NCBI GenBank assembly: GCA_039960995.1
Contig: JBDVKF010000025.1
Location: 13,460 to 77,459 of the forward strand
DNA from: JABSSA01 sp039960995
Lineage (GTDB): Bacteria > Pseudomonadota > Alphaproteobacteria > Rhodobacterales > Rhodobacteraceae
DNA length: 64,000 nucleotides
Direction of reading: 5' to 3'
Shown here: positions 51,885 to 60,517 of the stretch, piece by piece
Layout: each line of letters opens with the position of its first letter
Position numbering within the stretch: position 1 is the first letter of the stretch
The notes under the pieces: model-generated
The model's database searches: none
The model's input: only the letters and a program-made list of their open reading frames with translations
Told to the model about the DNA's origin: nothing
Translations under genes and position numbers: made by a program

Positions 51885-52381
51885 TTGAAAACCTCCTGAA
51901 TATACAATCTGCATTGATCGAGAACGTCATCAAAGGATCGCGATATGTCGATCTGCGTGCCCAATTCATCCGAGCTTAGTCCCTCAAGCGCCTGAAACTG
52001 ACTGTCCAACAACGAGGGCGGCATAAAATGCCCTGACCGGTCATTTAACCGATCGGCAATGACGTGGCGTGGGGCGTCCAAATGTAGAAAATGCACCGAT
52101 TTTCCAGCACTGTTTCGGATCAAATCCCGATATTTTCGCTTTAATGCAGAACAGCCAATCGCGACGGGATCGGACGTGTTTGCCAAGGCGCGCCCTATAT
52201 CGGCAAGCCACGGCGCACGGTCATCATCATCCAATGCGTTCCCTTGCGCCATTTTCTGAATATTTTCCGCCGGATGCAAGTTGTCGCCATCAATGAACGA
52301 TAGCCCCTCTGTCTTGGCCAAGGCGGTGCCAACTGTCGTTTTGCCGCAGCCCGAAACACCCATGATTACAAAGCAATGCAT
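51881..52381 (-). CDS. gntK: Gluconokinase
   Basis: A 166-residue kinase of the small P-loop gluconokinase family, making 6-phosphogluconate from gluconate and ATP for the Entner-Doudoroff or pentose phosphate routes. Walker A is GVSGCGKTT (8-16). FIDGDNLHPAENIQKMAQGNALDDDDRAPWL is the family-specific stretch (quoted in part: DGDNLHP, DDRAPWL), and CSALKRKYRDLIR follows. Normal length. First gene of the minus-strand part of the sugar-acid cluster, divergent from the 2-hydroxyacid dehydrogenase across an operator-containing spacer. Confidence 0.95.
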   Translation of the reverse strand: MHCFVIMGVSGCGKTTVGTALAKTEGLSFIDGDNLHPAENIQKMAQGNALDDDDRAPWLADIGRALANTSDPVAIGCSALKRKYRDLIRNSAGKSVHFLHLDAPRHVIADRLNDRSGHFMPPSLLDSQFQALEGLSSDELGTQIDISRSFDDVLDQCRLYIQEVFK

Positions 52382-52431
52382 CTTTCACCCTAAATACTGG
52401 CCACCCGAAAAAATCAATATCACAGTTGACC

Positions 52432-52470
52432 AATGATATTTGTTACCGATACCATGTTACCGATATCATT
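52432..52470. promoter_or_regulatory. Repeated operator-like sequence between gntK and the dehydrogenase
   Basis: TGTTACCGATA occurs twice in tandem (from 52441 and 52455, 14 bp apart), framed by an outer perfect inverted repeat AATGATAT (52432-52439) / ATATCATT (52463-52470). The half-site TGTTACC equals that of the operators near 41444 and 49591. It lies between the divergent gntK and dehydrogenase starts, placed to control both. Confidence 0.75.
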
Positions 52471-52489
52471 CATTGTCAAGGATTTCCCA

Positions 52490-53437
52490 ATGTCAAAAAC
52501 AACGATCTTACAAGTTGGGCCCTATCCTGAATGGGATCAGAAACCGTTGGACGCAACCTTTGACGTCAAGCGATACTTTGAAGCAGCGAACAAACAGAGC
52601 TTTCTTGACGCGCATGGATCGTCCATCCGCGCAATTGCGACACGAGGGGAACTTGGTGCAGATCGATCAATGATCGAAGCCTGCCCCAACCTTGAATTGG
52701 TCTCCGTATATGGTGTGGGGTACGACGCTGTCGATCTGGATGCCTGCCGCGACAATGACGTTAAGGTCACCAACACGCCGGATGTTCTGACCAAGGATGT
52801 TGCAGATTTGGGGGTTGCGATGATGTTGTGCCAATCCCGCGGCATGATCGGAGCAGAGCATTGGGTGCGAAACGGTGCCTGGGCCAAAGATAGGTTATAT
52901 CCTCTGAAGCGCCGCGTTTTTGGACGTAAGGTTGGCATCTTGGGTTTGGGGCGTATCGGATTGGAAGTGGGCAAACGATTGGCCGGATTTGACATGGATA
53001 TTGCCTATTCTGCCACGACTCCCAAGGATTTTGCCGCTGGCTGGACATTCATTCCAGATGTTGTCGCGCTTGCTGAACACGCTGACTTTCTTTTTGTGAC
53101 GCTGGCCGCTTCGGATAAAACCCGGCATATTGTCGGACCAAAGGCGATTTCGGCGGTTGGGTCAGAAGGTATGATTATCAACATCTCGCGGGCGTCGAAT
53201 ATTGACGAAAACGCTTTGATCCTTGCATTGCAATCCGGAGAACTTGGATCTGCAGCCCTTGACGTGTTTGAAGGTGAACCAGATTTGGATCCTCGATTTC
53301 TGGATCTCGACAACGTGATGTTACAACCTCATCATGCATCCGGGACCATTGAAACCCGAAAGGCCATGGGGCAACTTGTTCGTGACAATCTATCCGCCCA
53401 TTTTGCAGGCAAAGCCCTGTTAACCCCTGTTTTGTGA
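52490..53437 (+). CDS. 2-hydroxyacid dehydrogenase (D-isomer specific; 2-ketogluconate/glyoxylate reductase-like)
   Basis: A 315-residue dehydrogenase. NAD(P)-binding motif GLGRIG (152-157). The catalytic set is Arg234 (NISRAS), Glu262/263 (DVFEGEPD) and His281/282 (QPHHASGT). Family members reduce 2-keto acids such as 2-ketogluconate, hydroxypyruvate or glyoxylate. Between gntK and an idonate-type dehydrogenase, a 2-ketogluconate to gluconate step is the best guess. AAGGATTTCCC precedes ATG 52490; earlier in-frame ATGs overlap the operators and are not used. Confidence 0.93.
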   Translation: MSKTTILQVGPYPEWDQKPLDATFDVKRYFEAANKQSFLDAHGSSIRAIATRGELGADRSMIEACPNLELVSVYGVGYDAVDLDACRDNDVKVTNTPDVLTKDVADLGVAMMLCQSRGMIGAEHWVRNGAWAKDRLYPLKRRVFGRKVGILGLGRIGLEVGKRLAGFDMDIAYSATTPKDFAAGWTFIPDVVALAEHADFLFVTLAASDKTRHIVGPKAISAVGSEGMIINISRASNIDENALILALQSGELGSAALDVFEGEPDLDPRFLDLDNVMLQPHHASGTIETRKAMGQLVRDNLSAHFAGKALLTPVL

Positions 53438-53444
53438 GGTTCTA

Positions 53445-54482
53445 ATGAAAGCTATTGTTGCGCACGCCGCTAAGGACCTTCGCATCGAACATCAAACCGC
53501 GCCAAAACCCGGTCCGGGGCAAGTTCTGATCCAAATGGAAGCTGGCGGAATTTGCGGCTCTGATTTGCACTATTATAGTCATGGCGGTTTCGGGACCGTA
53601 CGCTTGAAAGAACCGATGGTTCTTGGTCACGAAGTCGCCGGTCGCATCGTTGAATTGGGTGCGGAGGTTTCCGATTTAGACATCGGGCAACTGGTTGCAG
53701 TGTCCCCGTCTCGCCCCTGTCATGCGTGCACGTTCTGTCACGAAGGTACGCATAATCATTGCGAAAACATGCGGTTTTATGGATCCGCGATGCCGTTTCC
53801 GCATATTCAGGGCGCGTTTCGTGAGTTGCTGGTCGCGGACGCCACGCAATGTGCGCCCGCTGACGGGTTAAGCGCTGGCGAGGCCGCAATGGCCGAACCC
53901 TTATCGGTCGTATTGCACGCCGCAAAACATGCTGGCGACCTAATGGGAAAACGCGTTCTGATCACTGGATGCGGTCCAATTGGTATGCTGGCCGTTTTGG
54001 TCGCAAGACAGGCTGGCGCAATCGAAGTAGTAGTCACTGATATTGAACCGTTCATTCTAGACAAGGCCCGCAAAAACGGAGCGGACACAGCGTTGAACGT
54101 TGCGCAAGACCCGGAAGCCTTAACGCCCTATTGTCAGGGCAAGGGCTATTTCGACGTCTTGTTCGAATGCAGTGGCGTTGCTGCTGCTTTGACTGCAGCC
54201 ATTTCAGCGATGCGCCCGCGCGCAACCATCGTGCAACTTGGGCTGGGCGGCGACATGACATTACCCGTACAGGCCATGACCGCCAAAGAGCTGAATTTTA
54301 AAGGATCGTTTCGGTTTCATACCGAATTCTTCACGGCAGTTGAAATGATGCGCTTGGGTCGTTTGTCCGTCACAGACCTGATCACCCATACAATGCCATT
54401 GGACAATGCGGTTGAGGCTTTCGAACTGGCTTCGGACAGAACGCAAGCCATCAAAGTCCAGTTAGTGTTTAATGATAAATGA
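53445..54482 (+). CDS. Zinc-dependent alcohol dehydrogenase, L-idonate 5-dehydrogenase type
   Basis: A 345-residue medium-chain dehydrogenase. Catalytic zinc ligands are Cys37 (GGICGSDLHYY) and His61/Glu62 (GHEVAGR). The structural zinc site is Cys92, Cys95, Cys98 and Cys106. The Rossmann motif is TGCGPIGML. The N-terminal GGICGSDLHYYSHGGFG is typical of L-idonate 5-dehydrogenases, which interconvert idonate and 5-ketogluconate. It follows the 2-hydroxyacid dehydrogenase by 7 bp in one operon. Substrate is inferred from family and context; sorbitol- or galactitol-type activity remains possible. Confidence 0.93.
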   Translation: MKAIVAHAAKDLRIEHQTAPKPGPGQVLIQMEAGGICGSDLHYYSHGGFGTVRLKEPMVLGHEVAGRIVELGAEVSDLDIGQLVAVSPSRPCHACTFCHEGTHNHCENMRFYGSAMPFPHIQGAFRELLVADATQCAPADGLSAGEAAMAEPLSVVLHAAKHAGDLMGKRVLITGCGPIGMLAVLVARQAGAIEVVVTDIEPFILDKARKNGADTALNVAQDPEALTPYCQGKGYFDVLFECSGVAAALTAAISAMRPRATIVQLGLGGDMTLPVQAMTAKELNFKGSFRFHTEFFTAVEMMRLGRLSVTDLITHTMPLDNAVEAFELASDRTQAIKVQLVFNDK

Positions 54483-54676
54483 AACAGGTTGCTGTTTTTG
54501 AAACAACGCGTTGATCGCGCTGCACCTGACAATTTTGTGTGGGTAAGGCCATCCACCTTAGTAATCATTGATATCCCCGTTCGTGCACGTCAGGGTGGCC
54601 TGACCATACGTTGATGTCTTCTCAATGGTGATTTGATCGAGAGAAGAATTTAAAATTAGGGCTTGGGGACCGGACG

Positions 54677-56224
54677 ATGACAATTCTAAAGAGCTTGGCG
54701 CCTGACTTACCGCTTTCCACTCAATCGGTGACTGAACGTGTTTTTGATGGCTTGAAAGACCGCCTAGACGAAACCGTTGTGATGGATGGAATAGACAATC
54801 GATCTCTGACCGCTCGCGAAATCATGGACAAGGTAAAAAGTCTGGCTGGCGGTTTGACTGAAAACGGGTATGGCGCAGGTAAGACTGTGGCGCTTATGGC
54901 TCCGAATTGTCCTGAATATTGCATCATCTTTCATGCGGTTGCGTGGGCCGGCGGGACAATCACGACACTTAACCCAACCTATACTGCGACCGAAGTCGCG
55001 CATCAGCTGAAGGATTCTGGAGCAGATGCTCTGATCACCATTCCTGATTTTCTGGATACGGCAAAGCAAGGCAACCAAAATGGGTTGGAAATTTACGTCA
55101 TTGGTGAATCAGATAACGCGCAAAATCTTGATGCACTTTTTGGCACTCCTTTGAACGATCAGGTACCGGTGGATCTAGACGCGTATCCCGTTGTTCTGCC
55201 CTATTCTTCTGGCACAACTGGATTGCCAAAAGGCGTGAAGCTGTCCCACCGCAACATAGTGATGAATATCGACCAAACCGCCGCTGGTGCCGATTTCCAG
55301 AAAGGCGAAACAGCCGCCGCGTTCCTTCCGTTCTTTCATATCTATGGAATGAACGTGCTTATGAATATGCACCTGGCCTGTGGTGGCAATCTGGTCACCA
55401 TGCCGCGGTTTGATTTGGAATTGTTTTTGCGCATTAGCCAAGATCACAAATCCCGACGCATGTGGATTGTCCCGCCGGTTGCATTGGCCTTGGCCAAACA
55501 TCCAATGATTGATGACTTTGATCTGGGAAGCCTAGAACAGATATTTTCAGGGGCCGCACCTATGGGGGCTGAGCTTTCGGATGCCGTGGCAGCGCGCCTG
55601 AATTGCGCGATGTTGCAAGGGTACGGAATGACAGAATTAAGCCCAGTCAGCCATGTAACACCCCTTGCGGGACCTCGATCCGGATCATCGGGCCTTGCTG
55701 TGCCAAATACCGAATGTCGTGTTGTCGATCCTGAAACAAACAAAGACGCGCCCAATGGTGAAAGAGGCGAACTTTGGGTCAAGGGCCCTCAGGTGATGCT
55801 TGGGTATTTGAACAACGAAGAAGCCACACGTAACACCGTGACCGACGATGGTTGGATGAAAACTGGCGACGTCGCAATCATTGATGAAGATGGTTATTTG
55901 TTCATTGTCGATCGTCTAAAGGAACTCATTAAATTCAAGGGCTTTCAAGTCGCCCCTGCTGAACTGGAAGCCACGCTTGTCGCGCATCCCGGCGTTCAAG
56001 ATGCGGCAGTCATAGGCAAACCAGATGACGAAGCGGGAGAAGTGCCCATTGCATTTGTCATAACGGCCGACCCTGCCCCAAGCGAAGATGACCTGAAGGC
56101 GTATATTGCGGAAACTCTGGCACCGTACAAACAGTTACAGCAGATTCAGTTCGTTCAAGACATTCCCAAATCGCCGTCCGGGAAGATCCTGCGTCGCGTG
56201 CTGCGCCAGCAATTGACCGCCTGA
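54677..56224 (+). CDS. AMP-forming acyl-CoA synthetase (4-coumarate-CoA ligase-like)
   Basis: A 515-residue ANL-superfamily ligase. The AMP-binding P-loop is YSSGTTGLPKG (176-186); further motifs are QGYGMTELSPVSH, WMKTGDVAIIDEDGY, and the catalytic C-terminal Lys in PKSPSGKILRR near 500. It activates a carboxylic acid to its CoA thioester; the substrate is not assignable, but aryl or medium-chain acids are usual in this branch. It stands alone, about 190 bp after the idonate-type dehydrogenase and convergent with the ABC ATPase at 56253. Confidence 0.94.
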   Translation: MTILKSLAPDLPLSTQSVTERVFDGLKDRLDETVVMDGIDNRSLTAREIMDKVKSLAGGLTENGYGAGKTVALMAPNCPEYCIIFHAVAWAGGTITTLNPTYTATEVAHQLKDSGADALITIPDFLDTAKQGNQNGLEIYVIGESDNAQNLDALFGTPLNDQVPVDLDAYPVVLPYSSGTTGLPKGVKLSHRNIVMNIDQTAAGADFQKGETAAAFLPFFHIYGMNVLMNMHLACGGNLVTMPRFDLELFLRISQDHKSRRMWIVPPVALALAKHPMIDDFDLGSLEQIFSGAAPMGAELSDAVAARLNCAMLQGYGMTELSPVSHVTPLAGPRSGSSGLAVPNTECRVVDPETNKDAPNGERGELWVKGPQVMLGYLNNEEATRNTVTDDGWMKTGDVAIIDEDGYLFIVDRLKELIKFKGFQVAPAELEATLVAHPGVQDAAVIGKPDDEAGEVPIAFVITADPAPSEDDLKAYIAETLAPYKQLQQIQFVQDIPKSPSGKILRRVLRQQLTA

Positions 56225-56228
56225 CTGG

Positions 56229-56250
56229 GAAGGTTTTGTTCAATACCTTC
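56229..56250. terminator. Short bidirectional hairpin between convergent genes
   Basis: GAAGGT (56229-56234) and ACCTTC (56245-56250), 4 bp past the CoA-ligase stop and 2 bp beyond the ATPase stop. No long U-run. A weak candidate for the shared terminator. Confidence 0.4.
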
Positions 56251-56252
56251 GA

Positions 56253-57332
56253 TCAAACAACCGTGGTTGTGATCAAGAACCCTGAATCGCGGTCAAATAC
56301 ATGGACCGCAGACACATCGTAAGACAGCCGGATTTCCTCGCCTGCACGCCTTTGGACATCTGGCGCTTCGATGATGCGCACTTCGTCTGTCCCAACGCTG
56401 CATGTCAGATGGGTTTCATTGCCCAAAGGTTCCACGACCTCGACTTGCGCTTTGATGGTTCCCGCCGGATCAATCCGAAAATGCTCTGGCCGAATACCAA
56501 GGGCGACAGACTGACCATCGCGCGGCACAAGGCATTCCGGCAAAGGCAATGTCGCATGAGTATGCGTCAGAGACGCTTGCCCATCCGACACTGAAACCGC
56601 GCCCGAAAAAATGTTCATTTGCGGCGCACCAATGAATTCGGCCACCAACAGGTTTTCTGGGTGATTGTACAATTGCAAAGGTGTTCCGATTTGTTCGATC
56701 CGCCCAGCATTCATCACCACGATACGATCCGCCATGGTCATCGCTTCGGTCTGATCATGGGTGACATAGATCGATGTCGTCTTTAACCGCTGATGCAGGC
56801 GCTTAACCTCTTTGCGCATTATCGTCCTGAGCTTTGCATCAAGATTGGACAAGGGTTCATCAAACAGAAAAACTTCGGGGTTGCGCACGATGGCCCGCCC
56901 CATCGCAACCCTTTGCCGTTGTCCACCAGACAACTCTTTGGGGCGTCGATCCAGATAATCGTCCAAGCCCAAGATGGCGCTTGCCGCGGCAACAGCTTCA
57001 TTGATCTCGGATTTTGCTCGTTTCTCAAGCTCAAGCGCAAAAGACATGTTTTCGCGCACTGTCATATGGGGGTACAGCGCATAGGATTGGAAAACCATTG
57101 CGATGTCTCGGTCTTTTGGCAGCAGATCGTTTACGACACGCCCACCAATGTTAATATAACCGGAATTTGGATCCTCAAGCCCAGCAATCATGCGCAAAAG
57201 CGTCGACTTTCCGCACCCCGACGGCCCCACAAGAGCAACAAATTCCCCCTGCGCGATATCAATGGACACCCCATGAATCACTTCGACAGAGCCGAATGAC
57301 TTTCGGATCTTATCAAGGACAACCGTAGCCAT
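56253..57332 (-). CDS. Carbohydrate ABC transporter ATP-binding protein (UgpC/MalK type)
   Basis: A 359-residue ATPase. Walker A is GPSGCGKST (about 36-44), Q-loop FQSYALYPHM, signature LSGGQRQ, Walker B VFLFDEP, and a C-terminal TOBE-type domain with LGIRPEHFRI. AGGGGCGGG precedes ATG 57332; the frame is open further upstream, but that part lacks any family similarity and crosses the IclR operator. It is transcribed away from the IclR-receptor-permease-sulfatase genes, yet is the only ATPase near those permeases and almost surely serves them. Confidence 0.94.
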   Translation of the reverse strand: MATVVLDKIRKSFGSVEVIHGVSIDIAQGEFVALVGPSGCGKSTLLRMIAGLEDPNSGYINIGGRVVNDLLPKDRDIAMVFQSYALYPHMTVRENMSFALELEKRAKSEINEAVAAASAILGLDDYLDRRPKELSGGQRQRVAMGRAIVRNPEVFLFDEPLSNLDAKLRTIMRKEVKRLHQRLKTTSIYVTHDQTEAMTMADRIVVMNAGRIEQIGTPLQLYNHPENLLVAEFIGAPQMNIFSGAVSVSDGQASLTHTHATLPLPECLVPRDGQSVALGIRPEHFRIDPAGTIKAQVEVVEPLGNETHLTCSVGTDEVRIIEAPDVQRRAGEEIRLSYDVSAVHVFDRDSGFLITTTVV

Positions 57333-57406
57333 TCCCGCCCCTTTCCAACACGCAACGTGGATTGTCAGCGCGTATTCTTCATTGACTCGCGTTTCACTAT
57401 TGGTAT

Positions 57407-57432
57407 CCATAATTTCAATACTGAAATTATGG
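57407..57432. promoter_or_regulatory. Perfect palindrome, probable IclR operator
   Basis: CCATAATTTCA (57407-57417) and TGAAATTATGG (57422-57432) are exact reverse complements with a 4-nt spacer. It lies between the divergent ATPase and IclR starts and overlaps the IclR ribosome binding site (GGAAG, 57431-57435). Its length and place fit an operator controlling both directions. Confidence 0.85.
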
Positions 57433-57443
57433 AAGCATGAATT

Positions 57444-58250
57444 GTGGGTCCCAGTGCACGCCTCTTGGAAGTGATGGAGTATCTGATGGCCGCTGGTTCC
57501 GAACCAGTGAAGCAAGTTCAGATTTCTCGCGACCTTGGGATTCCCGCTGCGACCGTAAATCGAATTGTCCGTACACTCGCTGAACGCGGATATCTTTTTC
57601 AAACAAGTGAAAAGTACTGCATTCCAAACTTTCGCCTGATGCGAAACGTTCCAATGTCCGAAGGGTACTTGTCTGTCCTGAGTGATCTGATGAACGATAT
57701 AACGGCTAGGCAAAAGATGTCCGTCGAAGCGGTTGTCGTCACAGGGTTTGACCTGCTGTGGCATTCACGGACTGAATTGCCGGATGCCAGCGTCGCCATT
57801 CGCGCCGCACGCGGGTTTCGTCGCAGCCTGTACGAACTGGATGCGATGTCCCGACTTTATCTCAGCCGCCTTGGCTGGGACGAGGTCAGCTATCGTTTCT
57901 TTACTGGTGGTTTCTTTAAAACCGGTTTGGAAATGAAAGGGTTAGCCCCCAGCGAAGCCCGACGGATCGTTGAGAATGTTGAAAACGAAACATTCGATAT
58001 GGATTTCAACGGAAATCACGTCGGGGTTCGCCGCTTTGTCACTATCGTGGAAGATGGTGATGGAAATTTCTTACATTTGCTGAGCATCGCCGAAGCCGCA
58101 GTACCCGTCCGGGATAAGGACGAACACATCGCAAATGCACGCGCTATTTTGAACGATGCACGTGACAGACTGAAATCAAAAATCAACGCCGAAGCTTCCA
58201 GAAAAAGAGAAGTACATCGGTCTCGAGCGAAACTGAAAGTCGTAAAATAA
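57444..58250 (+). CDS. IclR family transcriptional regulator
   Basis: A 268-residue regulator. N-terminal winged helix (about 5-65) with VMEYLMAAGSEPVKQVQISR and IPAATVNRIVRTLAERGYLF. C-terminal effector domain (about 75-250) with LDAMSRLYLSRL. The start is the GTG at 57444 with GGAAG 8 nt upstream; no ATG is available in frame and a stop lies directly upstream. A basic tail ends the protein. It is 27 bp before the binding-protein gene on the same strand, and likely regulates the importer and sulfatase. Effector unknown. Confidence 0.92.
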   Translation: MGPSARLLEVMEYLMAAGSEPVKQVQISRDLGIPAATVNRIVRTLAERGYLFQTSEKYCIPNFRLMRNVPMSEGYLSVLSDLMNDITARQKMSVEAVVVTGFDLLWHSRTELPDASVAIRAARGFRRSLYELDAMSRLYLSRLGWDEVSYRFFTGGFFKTGLEMKGLAPSEARRIVENVENETFDMDFNGNHVGVRRFVTIVEDGDGNFLHLLSIAEAAVPVRDKDEHIANARAILNDARDRLKSKINAEASRKREVHRSRAKLKVVK

Positions 58251-58277
58251 CTGCAAAATGTTTCTTGGGAGGAAACT

Positions 58278-59558
58278 ATGAAACGAATACATTTTTTGAG
58301 CGCCACGGTTGGCGCAGGCCTTGCCTTAGCACTGGCGGCTCCAATGACAGCACGTGCGGACGATCTGAACATCGTGTTGTTCTCGATGCCGTATACACAA
58401 GGCTTGGCAAAACTCGCAGATGATTTCGAAGCCAAAACAGGCCACACCGCAAATATCGAAGTGATCGGTCAGGATGTCTTTGAAAACCGGATTACGTTGT
58501 CCTTCACTGGCAAGACAGGCGATCTGGACGTTGTCCACACACCCGTTATTCAGGTGCAACGCTGGATCGAAGCAGGATGGTTACGCACCATCACATCCGA
58601 AGTCGATGGTATGGCCAGCAAGGACGATATCCTGGCCGGTCCTCTGGACGCGTATCTTGTAAACGGCGAACGCTATGCCCTGCCGTTTTTTGCTGAAACC
58701 GGCATGATGGCATATCGCACAGATCTTTTGGCCGCTGCGGGATTCGACAAAGCGCCAGCAACTTGGGAAGAGATGCTCGAAGTTGCTGCAGCCGTCAAAA
58801 CCGATGACACAGGCGCGTTGGCCATGCGCGTTGCACCTGGACAAGGGTTCAACATGTTCGTTTTCCCAATGATCATGCGGGCCTATGGTGGTGAATTCTT
58901 CGCGGACTATTCAAGCGGTGACCTGACCCCAAACATGAACACACCAGAAGCGTTGAAAGGTCTCGAAGTCTATTCAAGCTTGATGAACGACTTTGGCCCA
59001 GAAGGTATCGGCAACTTTAACTTTGGCGAAGTGGCTGCCGCGATGCAGACCGGACAAGTCGCCATGATTGTTGACGGAACGTCGATTGCTGCACGTACGT
59101 TGGACCCAGAAAACAGCCAATTTGCCGATAAAATCAGCATTGCGGCCGTTCCTTCCGGACCAGCGGGTCGTTCGCCTGCAATCGCGGTGCATGGGTTGGG
59201 CATCCCCGCAGATGCACCAAATCCAGAGGCGTCATTTGCGTTTTTGGAATGGGCAACAAGCGAAGAGGTTTTGACACAAATCGCTTTGTCAGAATCCTAT
59301 CCTGATTTCACACGGGCTTCGGTTGCAAGCAATGCGGATGTTTTGGCCAAATATGAAAGCATCCACCCGGATTTCCTCGATCTGAAGGTTCAGATGTTGG
59401 GTGATGCGATTGGTCACTATCGTCCGCTGTTGCCGCAATGGCCGCAGATCGGTCAAACCGTTGGCGAAAACATCAACGCCGCCGTCAATGGCATCATGTC
59501 AAACGAAGAAGCTTTGGCCACGTCGGATGATGATATCGCCGATATCATGTCCGAGTAA
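58278..59558 (+). CDS. Carbohydrate ABC transporter substrate-binding protein
   Basis: A 426-residue receptor with signal peptide about 1-27 (ending APMTARA). The mature part has LNIVLFSMPYTQGLAKLADD, FEAKTGHTANIEVIGQDVFE and ALPFFAETGMMAYRTDLL, solute-binding family 1. GGGAGGAAAC precedes the ATG. Followed by a strong hairpin and then two permeases. Given the sulfatase in the same unit, the ligand is probably a sulfated sugar or sulfate ester (inference). Confidence 0.94.
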   Translation: MKRIHFLSATVGAGLALALAAPMTARADDLNIVLFSMPYTQGLAKLADDFEAKTGHTANIEVIGQDVFENRITLSFTGKTGDLDVVHTPVIQVQRWIEAGWLRTITSEVDGMASKDDILAGPLDAYLVNGERYALPFFAETGMMAYRTDLLAAAGFDKAPATWEEMLEVAAAVKTDDTGALAMRVAPGQGFNMFVFPMIMRAYGGEFFADYSSGDLTPNMNTPEALKGLEVYSSLMNDFGPEGIGNFNFGEVAAAMQTGQVAMIVDGTSIAARTLDPENSQFADKISIAAVPSGPAGRSPAIAVHGLGIPADAPNPEASFAFLEWATSEEVLTQIALSESYPDFTRASVASNADVLAKYESIHPDFLDLKVQMLGDAIGHYRPLLPQWPQIGQTVGENINAAVNGIMSNEEALATSDDDIADIMSE

Positions 59559-59574
59559 ATCCAAATCCAAAACT

Positions 59575-59611
59575 GTCATCTCGCCAACCCTCTTTCGTCT
59601 GGCGAGATGAC
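59575..59611 (+). repeat. Intercistronic hairpin after the binding-protein gene
   Basis: A perfect 12-bp inverted repeat, GTCATCTCGCCA (59575-59586) and TGGCGAGATGAC (59600-59611), 16 bp past the stop. No U-run follows, so it more likely stabilises the upstream message or attenuates than fully terminates. Confidence 0.7.
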
Positions 59612-59641
59612 CAATGTCCAGCAAAGTGCATGTCGTAAACT

Positions 59642-60517
59642 ATGGGTGTTCAAACTCTTTTTCAGCGTGATTACAATCGCATGCTGCTTCCTGCTGTTGT
59701 GGCGGTTGGCGTGTTTGCGATATTGCCTTTGGTCGGAATGATCGGCCTTGCCTTTACGGATTTCCATTTGATCAAAGGCTGGCGCGGTGAATGGGGATTG
59801 CACAACTTTATTCGCATGACCAAAGACAGGAGGTTTCTAGCCTCAATTAATGTCATGCTATTGCTCAGCGTTTTTGGTGTTTTGTTTCAAGTCACCATGG
59901 GCACTTTGGTCGCGGTCGGCCTTGAAAAGATTGTCCCTAAATGGCGATTTATGCGTGGAATATTCGTCGTCCCTTTTGTGGTGCCTGCCGTCGCCGTCGC
60001 CCTGATTTGGCTAAGCTTGTTCACCCCAACGCTCAGCCCCATCAACGCGTTCTTTGATATTTTTGGCATCACGGTGCCTGCCTTCCTGACATCGGAATAT
60101 GGCGCGATCTTTGCGATTGTCGTGGCCGACACATGGGCCAGTTTTCCATTTGTGATGCTTTTGATCCTTGCCGCCTTGCAAGGAATTTCAAGTGACCTCG
60201 AAGAAGCCGCATCTATCGACGGCGCCACAAAGATGCAGGTATTCTGGCGGATCACATTGCCCCTGCTGAAGCCCGCTTTGTTGATGGTCGCGTTGTTCCG
60301 TTTCATCGAAACGCTAAAGCACTTTCCATTGATCTTTATCATGACAAACGGAGGCCCCGGGCGCACGACACAGGCCACCAACTATTATGCCTACATCCAG
60401 ACGTTCCAATCGTCGAAAGTGTCGTATGGCGCTGCCATCGCCGTTTTCTTATTCGCCATTGCCGCCGTCATCAGCTTTTACGTGGCCCGCGCAAATGCGA
60501 GGATTTCCGATGCGTAA
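59642..60517 (+). CDS. Carbohydrate ABC transporter permease, MalF type
   Basis: A 291-residue permease with six helices. The EAA loop is SSDLEEAASIDGATKMQVFWRITLPLLKPA (core LEEAASIDGA). MTNGGPGRTTQATNYYAY is the conserved MalF-type C-terminal stretch. Its last 8 bp overlap the next permease gene. Partners are the receptor at 58278, the permease at 60510 and the ATPase at 56253. Confidence 0.95.
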   Translation: MGVQTLFQRDYNRMLLPAVVAVGVFAILPLVGMIGLAFTDFHLIKGWRGEWGLHNFIRMTKDRRFLASINVMLLLSVFGVLFQVTMGTLVAVGLEKIVPKWRFMRGIFVVPFVVPAVAVALIWLSLFTPTLSPINAFFDIFGITVPAFLTSEYGAIFAIVVADTWASFPFVMLLILAALQGISSDLEEAASIDGATKMQVFWRITLPLLKPALLMVALFRFIETLKHFPLIFIMTNGGPGRTTQATNYYAYIQTFQSSKVSYGAAIAVFLFAIAAVISFYVARANARISDA

